This document shows, in pieces, positions 12,226 through 22,885 of a DNA stretch of 64,000 bases. The position numbers were made by a program, and so were the translations under genes. Numbering within the stretch: the stretch's first letter is position 1; every line of letters starts with the position of its first letter. The notes under the pieces were generated by a model. The model had not been told where the DNA came from, searched no databases, and saw only the letters and a program-made list of their open reading frames with translations. This DNA comes from Ectobius pallidus (Eukaryota > Arthropoda > Insecta > Blattodea > Ectobiidae): NCBI GenBank assembly GCA_964059195.1, contig CAXKWD010000005.1, positions 40,005,825 through 40,069,824 on the forward strand, in the 5' to 3' direction.

Positions 12226-12555
12226 TTACTTATTATTCTTCTTATCATCAGGGATATTAGCAAGAGCATCTTTATTTCTTAATTCCTCTTCGCATATTAA
12301 CTTAGCGACATTCATATTGTTAACATTTATATATTCCACAAACATTTTATCCTTACCGATATCATTTTCATCGTCATCATTAGAAACTACAATATCATGT
12401 GTTACGAAAGATACAATCTGCTCTATTTCGCTTTCGTCAATAAGATGCAAAATTCCTATCGTTATTAACTCATCTGTGTCAGTTTTCTGAATGAGGTCAC
12501 TAGTATTCTCTTTTACGGTGTTATTTATCACTTTATAGCTCGGGCATTGTGTCAA
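12226..12555 (-). CDS. Short acidic ORF between gag and integrase
   Basis: 109 codons in the same frame as gag and integrase, separated from them by stops at 12625-12627 and by repeated TAA codons within 12211-12228. It is acidic (an NDDDEND run) and has no protease DTG/DSG motif and no reverse transcriptase YxDD motif. It may be the remnant left after loss of the protease-RT-RNase H block. I do not recognise it; it may not be a separate protein. Confidence 0.4.
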   Translation of the reverse strand: MTQCPSYKVINNTVKENTSDLIQKTDTDELITIGILHLIDESEIEQIVSFVTHDIVVSNDDDENDIGKDKMFVEYINVNNMNVAKLICEEELRNKDALANIPDDKKNNK

Positions 12556-12624
12556 TTGACTCTAGGGGTCTTCCATTATTATGAGCAACGCAAGGTTCTT
12601 GGGCTGGAAGAAATCCTTCGACCC

Positions 12625-14832
12625 TTAATTATTTAAAGATTCTTCACGGTTCTGAGGGGTGTGTGGTCGGCTTTGTTGTCGGGGTGTTTCTACTTCCTGG
12701 TTCTGTCTGCGATCGTTTTCCCCATGGCTGACTGTCTCGTAATTATCCCTATTATATGGTACATATTTATTATCAATTACTCTTCCTTGGTTTCTATATG
12801 AACTGCTACTATTCCGGACTCCATTGTAACCCGATCGGTACGCTGGGCGTCGATATCCCTGGCGATTGAAATCCCTGGTTCGATTCCAGTTCCCTCTCTG
12901 AAAGTTACTGCGTCCGTCATATGGCTGCGGCCTATAATTATTATTCAAACCCCGGGAATACCTATTCTGGAAACTTTTACGTTGGTTGAAACCTCCCTGT
13001 TGCCGGTAGTAACCTCGTCCATTTTGAGGTGGCCTCGCACTATGATACTCATTACCACTTTCAGAATATGCGATATCCCGCGGATAAGAAGGCTGGTCGT
13101 TTTTCGGACTGTCGTGTGACCCGTCCTCGACTTCAAAAAGACCATCAGTTCTTATCATATTAATCTGCCTATTGCCATTATTTACTTGATTATTAGTAGG
13201 CCTACGGGAATTACGATCTGGAGGATTATTTCTGAAATCACTTCGGCCTTGGCTGGGCTCTTGTAAAGATTGCAGCAATTTCATAAGTTCTGGTATAGAT
13301 TTTGGACAGGCAACAATCAAAGAATTCCGAATGTAATTTGGGTAATGCGACGGAATTGCATATAATAATTCGTCCTCGCGAATTACTGGTACTAATAATT
13401 GTCTCAACTCACATAGCGACAACAAATACTCCGTATATGACATGCCTGTGTTCCTGTCGTATCTGCCATGAAAGATTTTATCCCTGATTTTACCCTGTTG
13501 CAACGGACCCCAAAACTGGTTCAAAAATTCGCTCTTAAATTCCTCGAAACTCATAGGATGCGCTTCGGTAATTACGTGAAACCACCTTAACGTGTTCTTT
13601 TTTAAGGTTCTTTCTACTATCGCCATTTTGTAGGAGGAAGGTATATTTCTTAGTGAAAAATAAGACTCTAACTGCTTCAGAAATCTCACAGGATTCTGGT
13701 CATTTTCATTTGCGAACGAAGGCAAAGGCAAATCTGTAGAATTCAATACACTATGCAAATTCATATGGTCATCGATTTTACGGTTAGCAGTAGTTTCATG
13801 TAACTCCGATGGCGTACGGGAGGTACTGGGCACAGCATCTGGAACTTGTTTTCCCTGTGCTGGGGTACTCTGTGGTTTAGGTACACTTTGGGGTTCAGAA
13901 TCCTTAGCCTGACTATCATTAGCCACTGGGGGAGGGGGAGGGGGATTTTCCAGTAGGACCTCGCACTCTTGTAACCTGGAATTGACTCGTTTTAATTCTG
14001 ACTGGAGCCTAAGTACTTGGTTACTCGTGGACTGAATGAGGTTCATAGCCTTCCCCGTGGTTTGTGTGTTTTGTTCCACAGTATGTTGTAAAGTGCCAAT
14101 ATGTTTAGTATTGTTTTCAGTATTATTTAGGTTCTGCTGTAGGTTCTGTTGTACAGTTTCAAATTGTTGTTGTGTATTTCGCTCCAATGTCTCGACCTGG
14201 TGTGATATCCTCACATCAACGTCGACCATTTGAGCAATTAGTGCTTCTTGTTGACGTGACATAGTTTCAATTAGTTCGTTATTTTGTGTAGTGACTTTGT
14301 CCAGTTGTTCTGAAATGGTAGAAAACTTATTTTCTTGTTGTGTAATCTGTGCAGTCAGTTTGTTTTCTTGTTGTGTAATCTGTTCGGTAATTCTGTTCTC
14401 TTGTTGTGTTATTTGTTCTGTAAGCTTATTTTCTTGCTGTGTAATTTGTGCAGTAAGTTTGTTTTCCTGTTGTGCAATTTGTGCAGTAAGTTTGTTTTCC
14501 TGTTGTGTAATTTGTGCAGTAAGTTTGTTTTCCTGTTGTGTAATTTGTGCAGTAAGTTTATTTTCCTGTTGTGTAATTTGTGCAGTAAGTTTATTTTCCA
14601 TGCTGGAAATTAAATTAGTTAGCTGTGCCAACATGTCACACTGACTGGGAGCAGGCTGTGAGGGGGGATTCGAGCTATTGCCTGAAGAAATTACACCGGC
14701 AGGTTCGCTTGTACTTGCAGCACTAGTATGAATTTCATGCACACTTTCACTTTCATGCACAGGTTCATTAAGAGTATCCATCGGTGAGGCAGATCGAATT
14801 GACATAGTGATCTTATTGTTCCGTAATTTCAT
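12625..14832 (-). CDS. gag: Retrotransposon Gag with coiled coil and RG-rich tail
   Basis: 735 codons. After a low-complexity start, eight near-perfect 11-residue repeats of the type NKLTAQITQQE (33 bp each, about 14325-14612) begin a long Gln-rich coiled coil. A Pro run (PPPPPPP) and a Ser/Pro/Gln linker follow. A capsid-like domain occupies roughly residues 370-545, with a WFHVITEAHPMSFEEF segment typical of the Retrotrans_gag family. The C-terminus is rich in Arg, Gly, Asn and Tyr and lacks a CCHC zinc knuckle, so RNA is probably bound through RG-type repeats. Gag would build the cytoplasmic particle in which reverse transcription occurs. The start Met at 14832 is the first in the open frame. 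Confidence 0.92.
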   Translation of the reverse strand: MKLRNNKITMSIRSASPMDTLNEPVHESESVHEIHTSAASTSEPAGVISSGNSSNPPSQPAPSQCDMLAQLTNLISSMENKLTAQITQQENKLTAQITQQENKLTAQITQQENKLTAQIAQQENKLTAQITQQENKLTEQITQQENRITEQITQQENKLTAQITQQENKFSTISEQLDKVTTQNNELIETMSRQQEALIAQMVDVDVRISHQVETLERNTQQQFETVQQNLQQNLNNTENNTKHIGTLQHTVEQNTQTTGKAMNLIQSTSNQVLRLQSELKRVNSRLQECEVLLENPPPPPPVANDSQAKDSEPQSVPKPQSTPAQGKQVPDAVPSTSRTPSELHETTANRKIDDHMNLHSVLNSTDLPLPSFANENDQNPVRFLKQLESYFSLRNIPSSYKMAIVERTLKKNTLRWFHVITEAHPMSFEEFKSEFLNQFWGPLQQGKIRDKIFHGRYDRNTGMSYTEYLLSLCELRQLLVPVIREDELLYAIPSHYPNYIRNSLIVACPKSIPELMKLLQSLQEPSQGRSDFRNNPPDRNSRRPTNNQVNNGNRQINMIRTDGLFEVEDGSHDSPKNDQPSYPRDIAYSESGNEYHSARPPQNGRGYYRQQGGFNQRKSFQNRYSRGLNNNYRPQPYDGRSNFQRGNWNRTRDFNRQGYRRPAYRSGYNGVRNSSSSYRNQGRVIDNKYVPYNRDNYETVSHGENDRRQNQEVETPRQQSRPHTPQNREESLNN

Positions 14833-15233
14833 ATAATTGTATATATAGATAATAAAAAATATTTATAATCTCGTGTAATAACGAAGAAAAATATGAAGCT
14901 TTAGAAAAATGAAATTTTACTCTTATTTACAGAACAATAAGATGAATAGAAATTTGTACTCACAAGCAAAGTTTATGGCCGTACAGCTGGTCTCAATGGT
15001 GTCTCGAGAAGGTCAGTAGTCCAATGACGAATTCGTTCCGCTGAATAGTTTGAGAAGGGTTTAGAATTACTTTGTGGACAAAAAATCACTTGGGAGGGCT
15101 GATGGAGAAAAACTTTCACTCGTATCCAGTTGGTGTGATGAGTAATGAATAGTGTTGTTGATTAATTGATTGTTGAAACTAATTAATAAAACACAGAACA
15201 CCATTCATGCCTTATACGTTGGGTCGTCATTTA
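14833..15233 (-). promoter_or_regulatory. 5' leader with probable primer-binding site
   Basis: This is the untranslated leader between the 5' LTR and gag. Four bases from the LTR edge, the minus strand reads TGACGACCCAACGT (about 15216-15229), resembling tRNA primer-binding sites of gypsy-type elements, which normally start TGG. The first bases do not match a canonical TGG, so the primer is not assigned. Confidence 0.45.
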
Positions 15234-16395
15234 TGAAGCCGTTCGCTCGGGCGTCACTTATGAAGCCGTTCGCTTGGGCGTCAATCAGTTGATCGTGTAC
15301 CTGTAAGGTGTGAGCTGCCGGCGTAGTCAGTCGGATCGAGCAAGGGCTTCGTGGTGGCGACGTCTGTGTTCAAGCACCAACAATCACAACAGCTAGGATA
15401 TTGCACAGGGGTTATACATGTACATAAAAGGCACACGATGTAAAATATACTTATATATTTTAAAACTTTTATGACAAAAATATATCGTCATTCGTACACT
15501 TTTGGTTTAGGTACCCTCACATATGAATGGCGGCCTATTTATACTTCATCCACGTCACATACACTTTGCTAATATAATTCTTCGCCTCGCCTAGGGTAAT
15601 ATCGCTAGTTGCACTTACAATTCGCAGTCTTAATTATTTTGGGTCCGTACGGAAATATCCTTTACGGGGAAGAAACAGCAACTTTATAGGCCTATTATAA
15701 TAAACACGCGGCTTTTATAAATAACTTATCCTACGTGTGTATAATGCACAGGCGAGTGGCGTGGAGTCGTTGTTCGGAAACTTGTATGGAGTGCCACGAT
15801 TTGCTGGCGGAGGTCCTTTTTATACATTTTGGAGATGTGACGTAATTTGGTCATAATACGGGCCCTATTGGGTGACAACTTCGCGCCACGGGTGTTTATT
15901 GGTTGAAAAGTTTTTAAAGAGGACGTTAGGAATCCGAGAATCCTGAAGGAACAAAAGTCAGACTGTCAGGAACAGCCATTAATTACGAAGTAGACTCGAA
16001 AACTAGCGGGGGAGAGACAGTTCTATAGAAATTGGAACTTTCCTTGATAATTCCGAATTGGAATTATCGAGGAAAAATTGAATATCATATTCCGGTAGCT
16101 TGTTTCTCGCTGAGTCCGGTGGTGTAAAATTCTCTATGAAAAGATGTAAATTTAATATGTTAATCAATAAAAACCGAATAAATAATTAGTCCTGTAATTA
16201 TATTAATTGAGTGACATATGAAATGAAAGGGAGTAAATAAATCTATCGAACGGTAATATTAATATAGGTGTCGTAATTTTGGTATTGTCTTAATTGAAGA
16301 AGAAAAGTTAGGATATTTGAATTTTAACGGTCAGTGGGAAGAAAGTCTCCATAGGGTGCCGTACAAACTTCGTAGGGGGTCTCATACCAGCTTCA
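15234..16395 (-). repeat. 5' LTR
   Basis: 1162 bp, the same length as the LTR at 8198-9359, with a single difference noted at 15300. It carries the two 27-bp terminal units and the TATAAATAGGCC box (minus strand, 15533-15544) that would drive transcription toward gag. Confidence 0.95.
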
Positions 16396-16399
16396 GGGT
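16396..16399. repeat. Target site duplication, right copy (GGGT)
   Basis: Pairs with 8194-8197 and fixes the ends of the LTR element. Confidence 0.85.
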
Positions 16400-16655
16400 T
16401 GAGATGATGAGATTGAGAATATGATGGAGATGAAATTGCAACTGATATTAATTGAAATAAATAAATATGGTAAAGGACGAAATAACGAGGATGAGTCAAA
16501 CTGTAATCAAACTCGGTATTTGCCTTTACGACTGGGGAAACCATGAATAAAAACTATATGAAATTTGCTGGCCACGGGATTCTTAACCTGGGACCTCCCG
16601 AAAGCGGGTCCAAGACTTTGCCATCTCGACCACCTCGCTCGGTTCTTGTGAATAT
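16400..16655 (-). mobile_element. tRNA-derived SINE
   Basis: On the minus strand the head contains a box-A-like GGTGGTCGAGATGG and a box-B-like GGTTAAGAATCC separated by a GGACCCGC...GGGAGGTCC arm, as in tRNA-related SINE heads. The body contains TTCATGGTTTCCCCAG and GGCAAATACCGAG blocks, as in other insect SINEs. The 3' end meets the LTR element at 16395, which appears to have inserted at its edge. The short open frame 16308-16544 is not a gene. Confidence 0.7.
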
Positions 16656-18529
16656 AGTCAAATAAGCATACGATCAATTTCTAAAACATAAAAATCAGAT
16701 TACAGAAAAGTATGTAATGCTTTAGTAGCCGCACTATAGGCCCCTCGTAAAGAGAAAATAAAATATGTACAATATCTTCTCTCTCTTCACTTGGATACTT
16801 AAAGAAAATTGTGAAAGAAAGATGCAAAGACCCATGCCCTTACAGCAACTCATTAATAATGAAACAAGGTTGAATTAAAAAGTGGGATTGAAATGAAACC
16901 AATTTATACAGCGAAGTGCTAACAATCAACATACCTCACTTGAAATAAGGAGCAGTCAGTTCGATATGTTCCATATTGTTAATTGTACGTTTCTGCGGGA
17001 ATCATGTTACAGGGTCACCAACATTACAGATTAGAGATGAGGTCGCTGCCATCGAGTTTCCTGAGCGTCTTGCTGGATGCGCATGGAAGGAGAGTTGCCT
17101 ACAGCCTAATGAAGAAAGTTTGCTCATATTTATAGTTTTAAATATATTTTAAGAGGAGATGCTAAGGAAGAGTTATTTTCTTATCGAAGAACTTAAATAC
17201 ATCGTAATAATTTTACTCCCTTTGAAAAGTAGCACCAAAATTAGAAATATCTTAACAGATTGATTAGTGCTTGCAGAAATTAACTTAGCCTATTTGTAAA
17301 ATTTCTAGTTTCACTACAGTACAAGATGTACAAGCGAGAAATTGTATACTAGCCTACACAGAGCTCGGCACAAGTTTTTGATTTGCATAAACCCTCACAT
17401 TTTTAAATATTTACTGACAAAAGAATAACATTATGAACATCACTTTTGAGTAGAAGATATATGTTATTTGATGATCATTATAGATCATGATTGGCACTGA
17501 TAAAATGAATTTTTCATTTAAAGAATCGACTAGAGTCGTTTTCATTCATTTTTCGTTAAAGGAATCGACTAGAGTCGTTTTCATTCATCTCCCATGCAAG
17601 CTATCATGTTGGAATTTTGAAATTTCGCTCCCATTGCTGTTTACTTAATCTACCTGCGTATTTTCCCTTTTTGCAGCCCACGTGCGGAATTATAATCATT
17701 AAAGCTTCTAACTTATGCTATCTTTATTACTGCAGACATGAAGTATAACAATATTTGCTAGTTGAATATTACAATTTTAACCCTTCTGTGACTCTATTTC
17801 ATTCTTATTTTTTAATATTGACTTAGATTTAATTAATCCACTAGTTGCAACTAGATGCGCTTGAGCAAGGTAATCGATGTATCGACAGCCACCGAGATTA
17901 AAATAGTCATTACTTGTTACTTCAAGGCCACCTTGTACAACTGTTATTATTGGCCTTCGAATCTTCATTCAGGATTTTCGTCGATTCTTGAAGGATTCAT
18001 TTACCTCCCTTGTAATGCAATTAATCTACTAATATAAGCGGAGACTGATTTCATAATTCAATCCTTTCATAAGAACATCCCCCTTCAAAAGGGTATAATT
18101 AATCGCACTAGTATAATTATAACAAAATACACCGCATGAAACTGTAAACATTGCGATAATTGTCCATTTTATAAGCTTTTACGCCCTCCTGATCAAGGAA
18201 ATGTGTTAGTTTCCTTTTCGGCTTGCCGACTTGCGTGATAGCTCAAGTTGAAATATAACTTAATTTGCAAGGCTGTGATGCTATAATTTGGTTTGCTTCA
18301 CCTTATTACATTTACTCAGTGATGTATATCCGGTATGGCACCCTACCTGTCTTTTGTGAAGTGTAGCCCACACCACTGCTCTTCGCACCCACACTGGCAC
18401 ATCATACACATTCAAGATACACCTGCGGGAGCAAAGAAAAACTTATTTTTTTAAAATAGTGTACACATCAATTGTTATATAGTTTTGGTATAAATGATTA
18501 TATACTAGTGTGGGAAGTATACTTCCTAT
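16656..18529. other. Unannotated stretch with a small 39-bp duplication
   Basis: No gene recognised. Two 39-bp direct repeats begin at 17523 and 17562, each holding GAATCGACTAGAGTCG with the inverted pair CGACT/AGTCG. The rest is AT-rich without recognisable families. Confidence 0.5.
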
Positions 18530-20275
18530 GGTTTTTAGACTCAGAACGAACATTTGATCAGTTTCCGACACATCACATGAAAATTGTACTAGAAGATCCA
18601 AAGCGAAAGTAGGAAGGAAGGATATTTTGAAGCCCATCTAGTATTGGGAACGAAAATCTTCCCTTGCTGAGCAACGACAATGGGGTTATATTAATCAATT
18701 TTGCCACTGATAAAAATTAATCGTAAAGAGTACAAGATTCCCACATCGTGATATTCATAAATACGCATGGATCTCGCAAGTTGGAATGATTCATAATCAA
18801 ATCCACCATGTGCTAATAGATGCAAGGAGGCAGTCTAGTAATTATTGATGTTCTAACTTTTAAGGGTGCTGACTGCGATTCGGATCATTATCTGGTAGTT
18901 GGGGTTGTTCGGGAGAAACTTTCATTAAACAAAAGAGGCAAAATTTTGATATACCAGGTAGAGAGATTCAATCTGAAAAAGTTAGATGAAGGCCAAATTA
19001 GGAACTCTTACCAAATCGAGATTTCAAATGGATTTGCAGTTCTAGAAAACATTGCAGAACGAAAAGCTAGGGACGATATGAATATTGATAAAACCTTGGA
19101 AAGCATTGAAGACAATATTTAAGTGTCCGCAAAAGAAAAATTAGGTCCGCTTGAACTGAAATTATTTATTAGTTTGAAAGCCTCGAACTGAACACCAGTT
19201 ACCTTTCCACACAAATTGTGAGGAGTAGATGATGAGTGCAGGAAATTAGATAATGCAAGAAAGCAGGCGAAACTACAATGGTTGTGGAATCCGAATGACA
19301 CTACTGTCGAAAATCTCAACAATGCTGGAAGAGAAACCACTATAACAAAGAAAAGAAACTAACTCAAAGACAAAGTAAATGCATTAGAGGAAAACAGCAA
19401 ATACAAAAATGTTAGGAATCTCTACATGGGAATAAACGAATTCAAGAATGGTTTTCAACCTAGAAAAAAACATAAGTTAATTCAGAACAATGGTGGCACT
19501 CTACTCGTAGCTCCGAATAATATTTTTAATAGGTGGAAGAAATTCTTTAATCAATTATTATATCTACAAGATGTCCAAAGTGTAGAAATTGAAATATTCA
19601 CATCAGAGCCGTTGGTTGCTGAACCGATTCTAACAGAAGTAGAAACAGCTATAAGTAAACTAAAAAACACACACAAATTCCCAGGCGTTGGGCAAAACCC
19701 GGGAGAATTAAATAAGGCAAGTGGGGATAGATTAAACTCAAGAGTTCTATAAATTAATAATTTGGAGAAAGGAAGAATTGTCTATGGAATGGAAAGACTC
19801 TATTGTTATATCGATATTTTAAAAGCGAAGTAGGGCCGAATGGAATAACTGTCAAAAAATTTATCTCTTATCAATATCATACAAAATTTTGTCTAATATA
19901 CTTGTCAAAATTAATCCCATATGCGGGCGAAATCATCGGAGATGAACAATGTGGATTTAGGCGAAATAGATCAACTAAATCACGGAGGATGAAATGGGCT
20001 GGGCATGTTGCGCGCATTAGGACGAAAGGCATATCTAAAAATACTGACTGGTAGACCAGAAGGGAAAGGACCAGTTGGAAGACCTAGACATAGGTTGGAG
20101 GAGAATATTAGGATAGATTTAAAGGAAGTAGGATTTGTGAGAAATGGCTGGATGGAGTTAGCACAGAATAGGCGTGAATGGCGGGATCAGGTAAGCGCGA
20201 CAACGAACCTCCAGGTTCAATAACATTATTCCTGTAGCTTGCTTAGGATTTGTCTATTGCCATTTAGTAAGTAAG
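18530..20275 (+). pseudogene. RTE-like LINE relic (endonuclease + RT start, large internal deletion)
   Basis: The frame begins in a degraded endonuclease domain (DQFP...MKIVLEDPK, where a GDFN motif is expected) and passes through SNDNGV and HNQIHHVLIDARR. It frameshifts near 18830 into GADCDSDHYLVV. It then continues with QRFNLKKL-like, RDLYRGINEFK-like and PLVAEPILTEVE regions to the RT start DEQCGFRRNRST near 19950. From there it jumps directly to the C-terminal segment RRMKWAGHVAR and GRPEGKGPVGRPRH, so most of the RT, including the YADD region, is deleted at about 19980. A further frameshift lies near 20030. The 3' end has a short TAAG repeat, as in RTE elements. The parent encoded a target-primed reverse transcriptase. 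Confidence 0.88.
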
Positions 20276-21414
20276 TGTGGAAAGTATGTTTTAATTGAAT
20301 TGAGAAAAATTTAGAAAAATGAGACGAAGTCGAGTTTTTTTCTTCTATTTCTGAGATTCTGTTATACGTTGTATGTACACTTCATACACGTACCTAATAC
20401 AATTTTCTCTACGATAGGAAGATTAATAAGTTACATCACGAATACTGTAACTAATTACATTCAACAGTTCTGTAGTTGACTTGGTTACACTTATCAATTT
20501 TATAAAACTAGGTCTAGGTGGCGATCGATAAAAGATTACTTCAACGCATGCGCAAGCAATCGCTGGTACCAAACTATCACAATCTCGCTGCCTGATAAAT
20601 TACCGCAAGTCAATAATAAAGCAATAAATGAAGTAATATTGAAATTATAATGTTCAACTGGTAAATATTGTTCATTGATTAAATTCCATGTCTGAAATAT
20701 ATATAAAAAGTTACGGGTTTTATATAATGATGCATATGCTGTGAGTAGTACGGCTTTGCTGTAAATAGCGCGGTAAATTATGTTACCAGCTCTGAGTGCA
20801 GGAAACTCGGTTTTCCATCATGATAGCATGAACGAGAAATGGATAAAAAAAAATCCCTTTAGGCAAGCCTACAGGCTGAGGTAGATTTCGAAGTGCTTTT
20901 GGTTTAATTTATTGTCGCTGCGTAGCACTCTTCTTCTTTAGCCTTGGCATGAGAAACCCGCAATAATAACTGCAAAAAAGAGGAAAGAGCACTTTTTCAA
21001 ACATTCAAATCTCGCCTTATACCTAGGTATGACAGCTATCGCGAAACTAGTTATTGATTTGTAGAGTACTCATCAAGAGCTTTTCAACGATACCCCACAA
21101 GACGTAGTTTAAAAAAAATCGAATTTCCATCCCCCACCCCCACCCCCCCTCGTACCCAAAAAACCCCCGAATCGTTGGTAAAAATGTAAACTCCATAGGG
21201 AGTACTCTAATTTATTCAAACAAAGTTTCCCTCTATACTTCATAGGGGCCGAGATATAAATGTTTTAAAATTTCAACCCCCTCCCCGACCACCTCTTGGG
21301 CCAATTTTGTCCGAACTATTGGGCCTAGAAATAACATAATAAAATTTGGTTCAAATATTTTCAAAATTACGGCCGCTATCGTGTAAAGATATTAAAAAAC
21401 TATCGTATTGCTTA
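20276..21414. other. Unannotated stretch
   Basis: No recognised gene. A C-rich tract at about 21130-21150 and several AT-rich segments are present. Nothing supports a coding or RNA function. Confidence 0.5.
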
Positions 21415-21513
21415 CAGTGCTCATATAGGGCTTTGGAAGCTGCATGATACTGTGCTTTGACAAATAATTAGATAGAATATCGATATAATTAACTTTCTAA
21501 ATCAACAATGGAT

Positions 21514-21950
21514 AATAGTCCAGTCACCAGGAACTGAAAATCGGGTTTGCCTGGAAAAAGGTCAGAAGTTAATGATTTTTTAGTATGTTGTAGATGGGTA
21601 TTCTGAGGTGTAGAATCCAAGTTTTCCAATTCGAGAACCTTGTGCTAACTGCAGGGCAGCCGAAAAACCCCGAAATGTTTGGGCTTTTTTCAATGTATTC
21701 CTTATAACTCCTCAAAAACGCGTTTTATCTGAAAATACTCTATTATACAAATTAAAGGGCAATAAATTTGCTACAATTTGCACTGTTTAAACGTTTTTTT
21801 AAGTCGAATACGTACTGAGATATGGAGCTTCGAAGTTTCGAGTAATTTTTCAAAATATTGAAAAACTGAAAAAATGCAGGATTTTCCCTAGTAAATTTCA
21901 TCTTCCAACATTTCTATATGGATGATAATAGTAGTAATGGTAGGTGAATC
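21514..21950 (+). repeat. Extra copy of the left inverted-repeat arm
   Basis: Begins ATAGTCCAGTCACCAGG and runs through the same blocks as the element end at 22051 (TTTGCCTGGAAAAAGGTC, GTTTTCCAATTCGAG) and, inverted, as 24290-24980. It is followed by a C-rich tract at about 21976-22004 before the next arm starts. It may be the end of an older copy into which the 22051 element was placed, or a duplicated arm. Confidence 0.7.
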
Positions 21951-22885
21951 TAAATTAATAAATTTAACATCATCATCCCCCTCCCCCTCTCCCCCCCCCC
22001 CCGTCAGGACGTTCTGTTGGGCGATTTCCTTGAAGGCCGTGGAACGGTTTATAGTCCAGTCACCAGGTACTTTTGCCTGGAAAAAGGTCCGAAGTTAATG
22101 ATTTTTTAATATGTTGTATGTGGATATTCTGTGGTGTAGAATCCAAGTTTTCCAATTCGAGTACCCTGTGCGAACTTCAGGGCAACCGAAAAACCCCAAA
22201 ATTTTGGGGCTATTTTCAGTGTTTTCCTTATAACTCCTAAACAATGCACATTAGCCCAAAACACTCCATTACAAAAGTTAAAGGGCATGAAATTTCCTAT
22301 TATTTGAACTGTTTATATGTTTTCTAAAACCAAATATGTACCGATATATGGCGCTTCAAAGTTTTGAAAAAATTCTCTAAATATCGAAAAACTGCGAAAA
22401 TGGAGCATTTTTCCTAGTAACATTCATCTTTAAACATTTCAGTATGTATAACGTTCAATAACCTACACAAATAGAAACACCATTCGTAATGAGATGTTCA
22501 TTTAAGAATAACGTACACAATAATCGATACATAAAAATGTCTTTTATAATAATTTATACTACATATGATATGTGGATATATTAACTAGGTAGAAAATATG
22601 TAAATTATTACAAATTTCCATTAATATTGATTGATAAAAGCATTGATCTCTTTGCTCCCGACTGGCAAATTGGCATCATCTCTCAGTAATTCCTCCTGAG
22701 CAATGATCTTATCGATGATGTCCTCCTTTGCTGCCATTTCAGCATTCACTCCTTACAGGATTAAGGCCTTGGTAGCAGAAAATGTGTAGTAGGTGACTGC
22801 ATAAGGTTGTATGGGGTAAGACTACATCACGCACGTTCGAGTCAGTGTGCAAGACCTATGTGGACTAGGTACAGAAACACTTTGG

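Larger units (their letters stand above)
8198..16395 (-). mobile_element. Young Ty3/gypsy-type LTR retrotransposon, gag + integrase only
   Basis: Two direct 1162-bp LTRs flank a 5.87-kb internal region. The coding order on the minus strand is gag then integrase, so the 5' LTR is the one at high coordinates. The ends are TGAAGC...GCTTCA and the target duplication is GGGT. By eye the LTRs differ at one position (8264 T versus 15300 C), so the insertion is very recent. Gag and integrase are both open, but there is no protease, reverse transcriptase or RNase H: only about 460 bp separates the gag stop from the integrase start. The copy must have been reverse transcribed by an enzyme supplied by another element. 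It inserted next to or into the minus-strand SINE at 16400-16655. Confidence 0.93.

Noticed and set aside
14291..14644. Plus-strand Cys/Ser/Leu-rich repeat open frames opposite gag
   Set aside because: They are antisense shadows of the Gag 33-bp repeats; the minus-strand frame has capsid and integrase context.
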